This document shows positions 34,323-45,694 of a stretch of DNA of 64,000 nt, piece after piece. The notes beneath the pieces are model-generated. The model ran no database searches. It was not told the DNA's origin and saw nothing but the letters and a program-made list of their open reading frames with translations. The stretch lies in contig OY998175.1 in NCBI GenBank assembly GCA_963921935.1, forward strand, positions 149,659,309 through 149,723,308, read 5' to 3'. Within the stretch, counting starts at the first letter, position 1; each line of letters begins with the position of its first letter. The DNA is from Galeruca laticollis. Its lineage: Eukaryota > Arthropoda > Insecta > Coleoptera > Chrysomelidae. Made by a program: the position numbers and the translations under genes.

Positions 34323-35482
34323 TTGAAAATAACCACAATTGAAAAGGAATTACACACTATGAACGAAAACAAAATTAAACTAAATGAAGCCAAAACACTT
34401 AATATAAATGGTAGAAAGGAGAAAATAAATTCAAATGATGAAGAAAAAGCAACAAGCACTTCAGCTCGGCATGTGCTCTTGGGCAGCCAACGCAGTGTTA
34501 GAGTAGTGCTCTGGAATGTGCAGGGATTTAAAAATCTCAACAATTTTCTCGTTGAAGACTCGCATGTGCAATATGATTTCATATGTTTATGTGAAACGTG
34601 GCAGGCTACTGATATTGAATAATTACAGTGTTGTTTACTCCAAAGCAATTAGGGATAAGTCGGTAGGACGTGCAAAGGGAGGCCTAGCCATATTCTACAA
34701 AAACAGTAACAGCCCAAGACTCCTGGAGACTTCTTCTTGGTGGCTTATATATCAAATTGAGTGAATGAAAACGACGAATACTCACTGAGTATTCGTCGTT
34801 TTCATTCACTCAATTTGCATCTAGTGTGTACACCATATCCACAGGCATTGCTTATATATCAGTTTACAATGTCTTCTCTTCAGTTCATTGTTTGCCTTGT
34901 GTACATTCCACCGAGAAGTAACTACAGTGAATTATTAGAGACTTTTGGAGTTTCACTTGATGTGATACTAGAAAAATATTCCGGCTGTATAACTTTCATA
35001 ATTGGAGACTTAGTGAGATCCCTGAAGAGACTGTAACAAATACTCAGTTTTTTCCTGACATGTTAAGTCACGACAAGATGAGTAATGCTCAAGGTCGCTC
35101 TCTTCTTGAATTTATGTTTATTAAAAACTTTTCATTAGTAAATGGTCATGTTAATACTGACAGACCTGCAAATTTTACTTTCTGTAATGCCTTGGGGCAA
35201 AGTGTTATTGATCTATGTTTCTGTTGTAATGATAAACTAGAATTTGTTCACAAATTTAATGTACTAGATGATCAATATTTGTCAGACCACTCTCCAGAAC
35301 TTCTAACTTTCGGCCCTTTAATAAGGAATGAGCCCAACATTGTATTTTCATCCTCATTCACTAGCCTGCAATGGGACAATACTAAAACCATAGATTTCAT
35401 TATGTTAATCCAGCACTTGCCGAATGTAGGTATGTGTGGAGATGTAGATATTTTATATATTAATCTTTGTTCAAGTATTTGA
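34323..35482 (+). pseudogene. LINE ORF2 N-terminal part: AP endonuclease (broken)
   Basis: VRVVLWNVQGFKNL (Asn of the N-terminal EN motif) and YDFICLCETW (catalytic Glu) are followed by frameshifts and a perfect palindrome at 34753-34817. Further on come CLVYIPPRSNYSELLE, ITFIIGD (GD of the GDFN motif), LVNGHVNTDRPANFTF, VIDLCFC and LSDHSPELLTFG (SDH catalytic His). It nicks target DNA in intact elements. Confidence 0.8.
34753..34817. repeat. Perfect 32-bp palindrome with 1-base centre
   Basis: Arms 34753-34784 and 34786-34817 are exact reverse complements around C at 34785. The palindrome lies in the endonuclease region of the nested LINE and disturbs the reading frame there. See findings. 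Confidence 0.95.
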
Positions 35483-36702
35483 GACGTAGCAAAAAATTTA
35501 GGTCTGTTTTCAACGAAAAAAATTAGTAATACAAAAATAAACATCCTCGTAACTCTTGGTTTGATGTTGAATGTAAAGAGCTAAAGACTCAAGTAAAAAT
35601 TAAATTAAAAGAGTGCAAAAAATATGGATTTTCAGAACCATATGAAACAAATTACATTACTATAAAAAAAGAATATAAGCAGCTAATTTTAAAAAAGAAA
35701 CAAGTGTGTGAACATAATGTTATGGTTGCTCTTTCCAATACTAGAAATCAGTCAGAGTTTTGGAAAACATTAAACTTATTTAGGCGCAGAAATAAATTCT
35801 GTCCGTTATCAATTGCGGAATGGGAGTTATTTTACGACCGCAACTAAGGTTAAATTTGATATAAGTTTTTTTGGCGTTGGAAATGAGTTTCTGGATTCAC
35901 CTATAACACTCTCAGTACTTGATCAATCCCTGTTGGTGTGTAAAGATGGTAAGGCTCCTGGTAGGGATGGCATAACCTATGAGTTTTAGAAACACTTACC
36001 ATAAAATTGGCCCTTATACATGTGTCACTTATATAATAAAATATTAGAATCAGAAAAAATTCAACTTGGCTGGTGTGACACAATTCTAATAATGATTCAC
36101 AAGAAACGACCCTTAGATGATCCAAACAACTATCGCGGTATATCGCTAATCAAATGCTGCGTTCAAGTATTCACACTTATTTTACTAAATCGTCTGTCCA
36201 GGTGGTGTGAAGATAATTCCATCCTTCCAGAAACACAATATGGCTTCCGAAAAGACAGAGGCTGTTTAGATAATAATTTCATTTCAACCTCGATCTTGCA
36301 AATCACTCTTACACTTCAGAGCAGAAAAGTGTTTGCTGTCTTTGTAGACCTCAAAAGTGCATTTGACAGTATAGATCATAAACTTCTTTGGTTGAAACTT
36401 CATAAATTTGGGATTAGTTCTAAACACATTCGGATACTAAAACAGATATATGAAAAGCAGCACTCTCAATCAAGCAACAAAACTTATACAGTAAAAAATA
36501 CAACATCTCGGAAGGTGTCTTGCAGGGAGAATCACTTAGTCCCCTAATTTTTTCTATTTTCATATCTGACATTGAAGATTATTTTCGCTCAAAAAATCTA
36601 AATAGACTTACTATTGACGGCAACAACGACGTATTAATGCTTCAATACGCAGATGATATAGTTATCCTTGGCGACTCTCCAATTGATATGAGCGAAAATT
36701 AA
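35483..36702 (+). pseudogene. LINE ORF2: reverse transcriptase
   Basis: A broken linker to about 35900 is followed by KAPGRDG-type sequence (DGKAPGRDGITYEF, about 35944), LGWCDTILIMIHKKRP, NNYRGISLIKCCVQVFT, QYGFRKDRGCLDN, VFAVFVDLKSAFDSIDH (motif A), VLQGESLSPLIFSIFISD (after a frameshift near 36515) and LMLQYADDIVILGDS (catalytic YADD, about 36648). A TAA follows near 36700. Confidence 0.85.
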
Positions 36703-37855
36703 AGGTACTCAAGCCTTATTGTTTTGATAACAAACTTGTAGTCAATACCGATAAAACTAAAGTAATGATATTTTCAAAAAGTGGCCATGTACATAATCAC
36801 AATGAAAAATTTCATTTTAGTGGATATTATTTGGAAACAGTAAAGCAGTTTGTTTATTTGGGTGTTGATTTCTCCTCCACAGCCTTGTTTTGCACCATGG
36901 CTAAGAATTCTAAAATCAAAGCTAATCGGGCTATTGGAGCAGTAATGGATATAATGTGTCGGTCAAAAATGAATACTTGGGAATCGCGGATCAATCTATA
37001 TAATTCAATTATTTTATCTTCTCTTTCTTTTGGAATTGGTGTATGGGGTCCGCGTTACACTAATATTATAGAGCGTGTACAGGTAAACTTTTTCAAAAAA
37101 CTCCTAGGTCTGTCAAAGAATACCCCAGATTACATTGTGAGCTTGAAAACAAGTTCTGATCATTTTTCAACGGTTGTTTTCAAACATGCCCTAATTTGGT
37201 TAAACAAACTCGAAGATATGAACTCTTCAAGACTTTCAAAAATTTCTTTCAATCGACTTGCTCAGTTATCATCTGAAAATGATTCAAAGTATAATTGGGT
37301 GACACAACTTAAAGAATGGTTCATTTATGCGCATTGTGAGTGTCTATGGGGAGATTATTCAAGTACAAATGTACGCAGTTTAGATAGACTTATTCTATAC
37401 AAATTTCGAAAACGACTGCTTGATAGTGACATAAACAGAAAGGTTGCTTCTAGTTACTCTTTACTATACTCACACTTACTAGTTGGTGGAATTAGCAGTT
37501 ATTTGCAAGCATCCGCACACATTTATATAATCAGAATAATAGCGCAACTTAGAACCTGTAGTAAAACATTTTTAAAATTGTCTTCTAAAGGAAGTTTTTA
37601 TATTATTGACAGCACTGAGAATTGCACTGTCTGTAATATGGATTCCTCGGAGTCATTACATCATATGCTTTTTGAATGTCCCATTTACAGCCCTCTCAGA
37701 AAAAATAGTTTTTTCTCAGAATGTTCATAATATTGATGATCTGGTAGACTACCTAAATATTAACAATACACGAAACGGATTCTTTGAAACTTACTAAATT
37801 AGCTCATAGTATTATCAATATATTAAAGCTGCGAGCATTTGCACATGGTGAATGA
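36703..37855 (+). pseudogene. LINE ORF2 C-terminal part
   Basis: NTDKTKVMIFSKSGH follows the YADD box, then VKQFVYLGVDFSS and ESRINLYNSIILSSLSFGIG (thumb region), and a C-terminal zinc-knuckle-like CTVCNMDSSESLHHMLFECP. After a frameshift near 37728 the tail reads LAHSIINILKLRAFAHGE and stops at about 37853. Confidence 0.8.
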
Positions 37856-38042
37856 TTGGCTTTATCATGAAGTACACACATATTTTATATTTTGGTTTTT
37901 ATCTTATTTCTTTTATTAATTTACAAATTAGTTCTATGTCATAATTTATATCGAATTATCTTAATTCCTCTCTTGAAATTTTGTACCGAACCCTTGTGAA
38001 AAGATTTATCTTATATAAAATAAACTATCTATCTATCTATCT

Positions 38043-38488
38043 ACTTACACTGGCCTTGATAACTTTGGACCAATTAATGTTGTGGTAGGAAGAAGAATAG
38101 AGGAAAGATGGGGAGCACTATTTACTTGTCTCGCAACAAGGGCAGTACATCTAGAGATAGCCCATAAATTAGATGTTAATAACTGCATTCTTTGTTTTGC
38201 AAATTTCATGAATATAAGAGGAAGGTATTTTGTGATAGAGGAACTAATTTTATCGCCACAGAACGTGTTTTACGTGAAGAGTTGAAGAAAGTTGATACTA
38301 GTTTAATCGCTAAATCATTTATTAGTCCTGAAATATCATTTCACTTCAACCCACCTTTATCTCCTTATATGGGTGGTGCTTGGGAGCGTCTTGTTAAGGC
38401 TGTAAAAATTCCACTGTATTCAGCATTACCTTCTAGAACACCTTCCGACCCCGTACTGCAGAGTTGTCTCATTGCGGCAGAAAATTAA
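38043..38488 (+). pseudogene. BEL/Pao integrase catalytic core (resumed)
   Basis: Continues the integrase cut at 33288: TYTGLDNFGPINVVV (first catalytic Asp), WGALFTCLATRAVHLEIAH, then after a frameshift near 38215 FCDRGTNFIATERVL (second Asp) and GGAWERLVKAVK (catalytic Glu). The D-D-E triad survives although split over frames. It joined element DNA to the chromosome when intact. Confidence 0.88.
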
Positions 38489-38988
38489 TAAATTTGAGAC
38501 CATTTGCTTATCTCCCCTTGGACACTGATGAATCAGAGGCACTAACGCCCAATCAGTTCCTGATTGAAACTTCTAACGGCAATAAACCCATTGGACAACT
38601 GAACGATGATGATAAAATACTAAAGTTCAATTATCTCTACAAAGAACAATTCGCAAATAAATGTTGGCGAAGGTTCGTATCAGAATACATTCCAAAACTA
38701 TTGTTGCGAAGTAAATGGCATAAACAAGTTTCTTCTGTAAAAGTGGAGAATATCGTGATCATCTGTGATAAAGATTTCCCACGCTGCAATTGGCCAAAGG
38801 GCAGAGTAATTGAAGTGAAGAAAGGTCCAGATCGTCAGGTCAGAAGAGCAAAAGTTCAGACTGTTACAGGTATATTCGAAAGGCCTGTTGTTAAGCTCGC
38901 CGTGCTACCTCTCAAAGGAAAACGATTAGAAGATGGTACAGCGTCTTCAGTCCAAAAGACCTGTACCGGGCGGGAGTGTGAAGAATAG
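38464..38988 (+). pseudogene. BEL/Pao pol C-terminus (DUF5641-type)
   Basis: NLRPFAYLPLDTDESEALTP, LTPNQFLIET, CWRRFVSEYIPKLLLRSKW, FPRCNWPKGRVIEVKKGPD and VKLAVLPLK match the C-terminal domain usually found after Pao integrases. The frame runs into the 3' LTR. A purine run (GGGCGGGAG, 38968-38976) just before the LTR is the likely polypurine tract. Confidence 0.88.
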
Positions 38989-39367
38989 AACGCTAACTAA
39001 CTTTTTTAAATGCAATTATTAATTTATTGTTTTATATCATTTCATATTGTAGAATACGTTAATTTATACTGTAAGACTTCAAGTTGTCTCTATCAAAGAA
39101 GTGTAGATACTACCTTCAAACTAAAATTTGAAGGATGTCAGAAAAAAATTGTCATTCGAGAGATTGAAACGATAGAGGCAACCGTAAGTGATATTTTATT
39201 AGAACTTTATAAAACTAGTTATATTACTGTATTTTAGGAATTTGAGTACTACTACTTCTACTACCACTACTGCTACTACTGTTACTATTGCTGCGTTGTA
39301 ACTGGTACAATAATGAAGAGTGTTCTGCAAGTCCAGCCAAATTCAGTTTCAATCACTAATTTTAACA
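38977..39367 (+). repeat. BEL/Pao 3' LTR
   Basis: Starts TGTGAAGAATAG and ends TTTTAACA, then the GGCAC target duplication (39368-39372). It is 17 bases longer than the 5' LTR because of extra CTACTACTG-type triplet repeats near 39270. Confidence 0.92.
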
Positions 39368-39372
39368 GGCAC

Positions 39373-39650
39373 TATGTATTGAGTACTGTTAACGCTGGTA
39401 TTGCCAGGCTAGGTGAAATCTGTCATTGCTATCTTGAAAGCATTTTTAACAGTATAATACGTACTAAGAACGTTTTAACGGGGGAGAAATATCTATGTTC
39501 TTTACAGTAAGTTGAAAATTTCATCACGGTTGACAAATGTAATTAACTCGCTAAAACTCGAAGCTATGATTTACTATGACTATGGACACACAAAATACTC
39601 TTACAGCCCCAAGTAGACACCCAATAATTTCTCCCACTAACTTGACATTG
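39373..39650. other. Flank of the Pao insertion
   Basis: Continues from the sequence left of 28255. No gene recognised. Confidence 0.4.
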
Positions 39651-40319
39651 GGTTTGTTCCAACCTTCAATCACAAACAGATTTCGTACAGTCTGCAAATC
39701 GTTTCCGAAGCGCATGTCTGTAAGATACTGGTTTCCTGATCAATTTATGTTTTAGGTTGGAACAGCTGATAAAGAGTTTGAAGTGTGTAAGTGAACACGA
39801 AGAACACTTGTTCAGAATACTAGGGCAATATTTCCTCTGAAAATAATAATTCATTCAATGTGAAAGATAGCACATCTACCTAAATAATTTTGAATTTGAA
39901 TTATCTGCTCGTTTAGTAGCAATTCTAAATTTTTGTCATCACTACTTTCCATGGACGATAGTATGTCCCTAATATCACTAAAATTTTCGACGCTTCTAAT
40001 TAACTATTTTTTTAAATATATTTCAAAACACTCAAATAGAAACTGATTTGCAATGGGGGATTTATAAGCTATTTACTATTTGTCGGGTACGGGGTTAAAG
40101 GTCAAATTTTTAAAAGAAACAGTAATGCCCATGCCCCAAACAAATTGCTAGAGAATAATCCACAAACCGTTCTGATAATTTACAAACAGGTTTGAAAATC
40201 AGTTGGAACAGAAAACTAATCATTTACTAACTGTCAGAAACTCTGGTTGGAATACATTTAAGCTAGTGCGCAGAATCCTGACTGTAAGAAACTGTTTCTA
40301 ACGCAGGTTGGAACAAACC
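39651..40319. mobile_element. MITE-like element with 15-bp TIRs
   Basis: GGTTTGTTCCAACCT at 39651-39665 is the exact inverse of AGGTTGGAACAAACC at 40305-40319. Several more GGTTGGAAC-type words lie inside. The 669-bp interior is non-coding. I could not fix a target duplication, so superfamily is open. Confidence 0.55.
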
Positions 40320-40504
40320 TATTGACTTTCATAGTCTTAAGCAGCGGTTGGGGCCTCCAAAAACCCCATTTTAGAACTATCATCCCCTGACTGGAATAAG
40401 TGGTCTGAAGGATATTAAATCATATGCAGAAGGGGTTAGATCAAAAAGGCGAATATGTTGGAAAGCAATAAAAATATTTCCTTTTTTTACCCTTACTGTG
40501 TGAA

Positions 40505-40690
40505 ATTCACTCTTTACTTTCTTAAGTAATTCCACAAGATGATAAAAATTCTAAAAAATTAACAAATGTTTCGATGTTAGTGAATATGATCGTCAGAATG
40601 ACAAAAGTTACATTTCACGTGATGCCTACCAGATGTTTAATATTTATTTTTGGCTAGTCCAAGAAGTGACCTACCTTGACTTAATATATA
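40505..40690 (-). repeat. Diverged PLE terminal repeat fragment
   Basis: Related to 23690-23890, 56640-56820 and 57340-57520 (TTTTTGGCTAGTCCAAGAAGTG, GATGCCTACCAGATG). It includes a decayed hammerhead-like motif (40559-40602, minus) in which CUGACGA and GAA remain but stem II no longer pairs. Confidence 0.6.
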
Positions 40691-40691
40691 T

Positions 40692-41345
40692 CAGGGTGAG
40701 TCACCAAGAACGCTACGGCGCTTTATGGCAAAACGATAAATATTTTCAAACTTTTCTTGCAATATTATGTAAGTCTTCAAGAGCTACATTTTAAAAATAT
40801 TTTTCAACTTACAGGGTTTTCCAAAAACCCGTGTCATATCAAAGTTATGTTTTTTAAATGGAACACCCATTTTTTGAAAATTTCAAATTTAACGTAACAA
40901 AATAATTTCTTAGGTTCCCTATACCTATCTTTTATGATTTTCGATATATCTCGTTTTTTTACGTGTTAAAAAAAATAAATAATGAAAAAATGAGACAATG
41001 GTTTAACATAAAAGTAAAAGAGAGTGCACAAGTTAATAAGAAGGCCTTGGGGCAACTTTTTGTAAAATTATTAATTAAGAAAAAATGTACAGGGTACTGA
41101 AAGAAGTGGGAAAAATCACTCACACCTTTCAACCTAATTAACTTTCTTAATTTAAATGCAACGCCCTGTATTTTTTTACTTTATTTGACACAGTAAATCT
41201 CTTTCAATCGATATGAGGGTTCCCTATATCAATAATTAGTTAATTTTTATGTAATTAAGAAAAAATATTATTTTATATGGTTCTAGGACTTTTTTATTAT
41301 TTATTATAAAGGTGTAGTAGGCTGAGTTTTATTATAAAAAGGTCA
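40692..41345 (+). repeat. Long terminal inverted repeat of a DUF4817 transposon (left)
   Basis: CAGGGTGAGTCACCAAG starts here and the following ~650 bases match 51273-51945 in the same orientation. There the matching transposase fragment is on the opposite strand, so the two stretches are the inward-reading ends of one transposon family. TA precedes the right-hand copy as in Tc1/mariner insertion. Confidence 0.65.
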
Positions 41346-41470
41346 TAAAAACACAGGCGTTAAACATCAACATTTACACTAGCTACTGTCAGTCAGTGAT
41401 AGGTTTTTGAAATTCGTGAGTCACTTCAGTCTATATTATTCATCCATTTTAGTTGTTTAACGGAATTACA

Positions 41471-41559
41471 ATGGTTTATTCTACACAAGAAAAAATTGAC
41501 ATGATTTTAATAGTTGGTGAATGCTATGAAAATTGTTTATTGGCCTCTAGGGTTCACAC
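41471..41559 (+). pseudogene. DUF4817-type mariner-like transposase, N-terminus (cut by hAT)
   Basis: ATG at 41471 gives VYSTQEKIDMILIVGECYEN, the helix-turn-helix start of DUF4817 transposases. It is cut after LLASRVH by the hAT element and continues at 49827 (RYPNRRHPNKNVPWRLLETF) to about 49928. These proteins bind their transposon ends and catalyse cut-and-paste movement. The remainder is lost; repeat S follows. Confidence 0.75.
41552..41559. other. 8-bp target duplication (left) of hAT
   Basis: GTTCACAC here and GTTTACAC at 49819-49826 match at 7 of 8 bases. Eight bases is the hAT duplication length. Confidence 0.85.
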
Positions 41560-42073
41560 CAGTGATGGGGAAACTACGGCCCGCGGGCGAAGTCCTGCCC
41601 ACGGAAAGGTTTAATCCGGCCCGTTTAAGAGTGCCGCCGTGAGAATGTTTGAACGTGTTCTTACTTCGTAATGTGACGACCCGCATAAAAACTACCTGCG
41701 GCGATATTCAAAAGACAATAGTATTCTGTACAAATCCATCCGACCTAAACAGATGACTCATCTTCGCTCGAAACTTCCAGACACTCTCGCATTTTCGATT
41801 CATTGTTCTGTTTTCTCGAAAAAAACGGAAAAATCCAATTCCCGAACAATCCTTGCAGGTGGCTATAAATACAAGCGAGGCCGCCCGAAGATCAGTTAGT
41901 TAGCGACTTAGTCAGTCATCTGCAACGACCCGCTATGACTCGAGTAATTGTTTGTGTAATTCCCGAAACTCCCACTGCCTCAACAAACACCCGCGCAAGA
42001 GCATTAGTTAGCAGTAAGCTTTCGTCAGTTGCGTTTCTGTGTGTTGTTCTCCTTAGTAGGTAACGTCTAAAAT

Positions 42074-43778
42074 GAATGTTAAAAAAAAGAAAAGTGGATT
42101 CAGAATGTCGAGTTTTTAAAGAAGAATGGACGTGGAAATATTTCTTTACTTTATTTAAAGAAAAACCTGTGTCCTTACTTTGCAATACAACTGTTGCAGT
42201 TTTAAAAGAATATAACATTCAACGCCATTTCAAGAGCAAACATGAAAAACACTCTTTCTCATCGTTAAGTGAAGAGGTGAAAAAAATTAAATCGAATGAT
42301 TTAATAAAAAATTCATCAAGTCAACAACAATTATTTCGGAGAGCTAATCATTCTCAAAGATGCGCTACGAAAGCCAGTTATGTGTTGGCTTATAATATTG
42401 CTAAATCTAATAAAGCATTTTCAGATGGTGAATTTATAAAGCAGTGCATGATAGATGTGTGTGATATTATGTGCCCCGAAAAGAAAAATGATTTCCAGTC
42501 ACAAAATCTCTCAAGAAGAACAATTACTGAGAGAATTGAAAATATTTATAAAAATCTAATTTCGCCACTGACTACAAAAACTCAATAAAAGGAACAACGA
42601 CTGGTGCCGATATATTTGGTGAATTTGAAAATTGCATCGATAAACTTCGTTTACCTATTGATAAGTTATGTAATGTAACTACAGATGGTGCTTCTAATAT
42701 GGTTGGAATCAATCAAGGATTTGTTGTGAAATTTAATTCTAAGTATCCGGAAAATGATGTAGTTTTTTTTTTGCATTGCCTTATACATCAAGATGCTGTC
42801 TGTAAATCGGCTTTAGATATTGACCATATACTTAATATTGTTGTAAACCTAGTAACTATGATTCGTTCCAGAGGATTATTACATCGCCAGTTTCAACAGT
42901 TTTTGGAGTCCGTACAAGCTGAGCATTTTGATATCCTGTATTATTCAAAAGTTCGTTGGTTAAGTGCTGGAAAAGTATTTGAGAGAATTTGGGATTTGAA
43001 AGACGATATTGTGAATTTTCTTCTTGATAAAGACATTTATAATTAATTTGACGTCTTAGAAAACGAAACGTGGCTTTCTGATTTCGCTTTTTTCACAGAC
43101 CTCCTCGTACACATGAATAAACTTAATCTCAAATTGCAAGGAAAAAATCAGTTTGTTCACGATATTTGGCAATACCTGAAAAGTTTAAAATTACAGTTAT
43201 TATTATTTGCTAATCAGATCTCTAAATCTGATTTTTCTCATTTTCCAAGAATACAATCTTTAAAATTCACTACATCAAACAATAAGATTAAAAAATACGA
43301 AATTAATTTGAGAAAACTATCTTCACAATTTGAAAGGAGATTTCAAGACTTTAGAAAAGTGGAACCAGAGTTTATTATTTTTGCGACCCCATGCGATGTT
43401 TATTACGAAGAAGTTGATGCAAAATTTCAACTTGAGTTAATAGAACTGAAATGTAATACTCTCCTGAAACAAACTTTTCATACAGTACCATTACTAGAAT
43501 TTTATAAAAATTTAAGTACAGATAATTTCTCAAATCTAATTACTCATGCAATGAAGATAATGACAATGTTCGGCTCATTTTATATATGCGAACAAATACT
43601 TTTCAACAATGAAGCTTGGAAAACTTTTTTAAGAAACAGAATTACAGATGAGCACCTTTCATCAGTCTTGAGAATTTCTACTTCGCAAATGGAACCGGAC
43701 TATGATGAAATTTTGATGAAACAGTCTCAATTTCATTTTTCTCATGCACCATCAACCAGTATCGACACCATAAAATGA
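42074..43778 (+). pseudogene. hAT transposase, ZBED5/GTF2IRD2 type (broken)
   Basis: KKRKVDSECRVFKEEWTWKY opens a BED-type N-terminus (VSLLCN, RHFKSKH: Cys/His pattern). SQRCATKASYVLAYNIAKSN, FIKQCMIDVCDIMCPEK and LSRRTITERIENIYK follow. At 42586 the frame ends. The next frame opens at GTTTGADIFGEFENC, so about 85 codons around the first catalytic Asp are missing. CNVTTDGASNMVG (second Asp region), CLIHQDAVC, VRWLSAGKVFERIW, a TAA near 43044, and a C-terminal half to SIDTIK at 43778 follow. Deleted and stopped, so not active. Confidence 0.85.
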
Positions 43779-43883
43779 AGTGATAATACTTCACATCAAG
43801 AACTACACTAAATTCAGATTATATTTTGTGCTTATAATTTTCTTACCTTTTGCTTTTTTACTACTAAAATAATAAGTGTATGT

Positions 43884-43887
<4 letters not shown>

Positions 43888-43939
<52 letters not shown>
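43888..43939. repeat. (TA)n microsatellite
   Basis: Pure TA tract in the 3' part of the hAT element. Confidence 0.9.
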
Positions 43940-43941
<2 letters not shown>

Positions 43942-44213
43942 ATATAATTATTTGATATTATACTTACTTTTATAGTAGATTTAATGTATATGTTTATTTA
44001 TTTAGAATTTTAGTTTTAAGTTTGGCTAGCTCAGTTTGTTTTTATTATTTGTTTAATAATTTATGTTAATTAGATTATTCGGGAGCATGAAAACCTTTTT
44101 CTCTTTGAGTCCTGGCAATTTATACTGATGTAATAGTTGAAATAAAAAGAAAACACATTATTTGAAATCAATTTAATTATCAATGCAATATTTATTTGAT
44201 AAAATAATATGCG

Positions 44214-45685
44214 ACGCCAATGGTTATATGTACCTATTTATTGATTTTAATAATATCATAAATGCGCATGCGTGGAAACTAGTCATGCGCTTTAGCAAGA
44301 AACAAACAATTATGATATGTAAGAAGCATCTATATTATACAACACAATTTGTTGACGATGAAAACAATTGAATGGTTAAAACACATAAGAGAATTTATCT
44401 ATAAATCATAGTTATATATGATACAAGTAGCTGTGGGAAGAAATTAGTTATATACATGGATAGAGAAATAGAAATTATATACAGAAGGACATAGTTATTA
44501 CATTATGAAATTTCAATCACCATATTTATGCAATTACAAGATGGCGTGATTAGCGTAAGTACATATTTTAATTTATATAAAGTTCGGCCTTTTATTAAAT
44601 TTAATGATTTATGTAATGAATACACTATATGAAGTCTGTTTCTTTCTTTTTTAGATCGATCATGTTTGAAAAAGTTTATCAATTTATGAAATTAAGTACT
44701 TAATTGGGATTTTGAGTTTTTACACTGTTTATTGGCCAATAAATGATTTAAATACACTGACCTGTTGATCTTGAATTTGGAAGAAAGTCTCTGGATCCCA
44801 GGAACACCCACTGAATCTCCAAAAAAACCAAAATTGTTGAAAATTTCGCAAATTCTTGTCGGAAAACTTGTTACAATTAACGGGAATATCTTTAAATTTT
44901 TAGGAACACTATCCCACACACTCCTCGCTTCTTAACACCAGCTACCGTTCTCCTCAAGCGTCCCCTCGATTTTCCACTTTTTTAAACAAAACAGTCTTTT
45001 GTTCTTTTCCAGATCACTATTCAAAAGTTTATTTATTGATTCAAAGTTTGTTATGTCATCTTTTACAACCAATCAGATATTGTCCTTTGTAATCAGATAA
45101 TTGAAACTTCAATCACTTATCAAAACAATTTCATACATACAAATACATTAAAATTGGTTATACTTAGATACACTTACATAGTACAACATTCAATATTATT
45201 ATTGATAGTATATTCTTGTTACATTCATATCAATTACGAATATAAATTCTCTTATGTTATTTGTCTATATGTCATTATTTGTTTATCTATGAAATCTATT
45301 GGATTATATCCTATTCAATATTTATATTTGTTCTTATTCTTAAATTAATGATTATAATGAATTAACTATAGTAATATTTGTTTTCATTTCAGATGAACAG
45401 CTGTTATGATATGGAAATTATTCTTCGTCTTAGGCAACTTTATTTACACCATTACATTGGTTAGGCAATATCTATATTTTATGTTATCATTTAGGTAATT
45501 CCTTTTTTATTATATTGTTATTGGCTGTTATTTAATATATCTTTATTTGATATGTTGTTTAAATTAAGAAAAGTGTTTCCTTTTTACTTGTTTTCTTAAA
45601 TTAAGTTATTTTCATATATATTTCATACTAGCAAACTTAATTTTATAATACTACTTCTCTTATTATCTAAGATATCTGGTTCAAT
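44214..45685 (-). repeat. 3' LTR of the gag-only element
   Basis: 1472 bases matching 48181-49652 with only about three transitions that I could find (near 45239, 45258 and 45310). The minus strand starts TTGAACC and ends CCATTGGCG. The purine run GAGGGGAA (45687-45694, minus) abuts its inner end as the polypurine tract. The near identity shows very recent insertion. A clear short target duplication is hidden by the AT tract on the other side. Confidence 0.93.
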
Positions 45686-45686
45686 T

Positions 45687-45694
45687 CCCCTCAA
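45687..45694 (-). other. Polypurine tract
   Basis: GAGGGGAA on the minus strand, next to the 3' LTR. It is the plus-strand primer site in reverse transcription. The same type of run (GAGGGGGAA) is seen at 9-17. Confidence 0.7.

Larger units (their letters stand above)
33289..38042 (+). mobile_element. Non-LTR retrotransposon (CR1/Jockey-like) nested in Pao
   Basis: A 4.75 kb, near full-length LINE: 5' leader (33289-33622), ORF1 with coiled coil and RNA-binding fold, ORF2 with AP endonuclease and RT, 3' UTR and a (TATC)n tail (about 38024-38042). It is flanked by a perfect 12-bp duplication. The microsatellite tail instead of poly(A) fits CR1/Jockey-group elements; I do not assign a clade more finely. 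Confidence 0.88.

Noticed and set aside
40559..40602. Active hammerhead at 40559-40602 (minus)
   Set aside because: CUGACGA and GAA remain, but the stem II strands no longer pair and the cleavage-site C is changed to U, so it is counted only as a decayed copy.
44207..44213. A TSD for the young LTR element (ATAT on both sides)
   Set aside because: It would require three terminal LTR bases (GCG) missing from the other LTR; the AT tract makes any match meaningless.
44183..44371. 62-codon frame in the LTR, repeated near 48200, as a gene
   Set aside because: It lies in the LTR and is identical in both only because the LTRs are; it has no homology or start context.
44692..44919. 75-codon minus frame present in both LTRs as an accessory protein
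   Set aside because: Same reason: LTR identity explains the conservation. No recognised domain.
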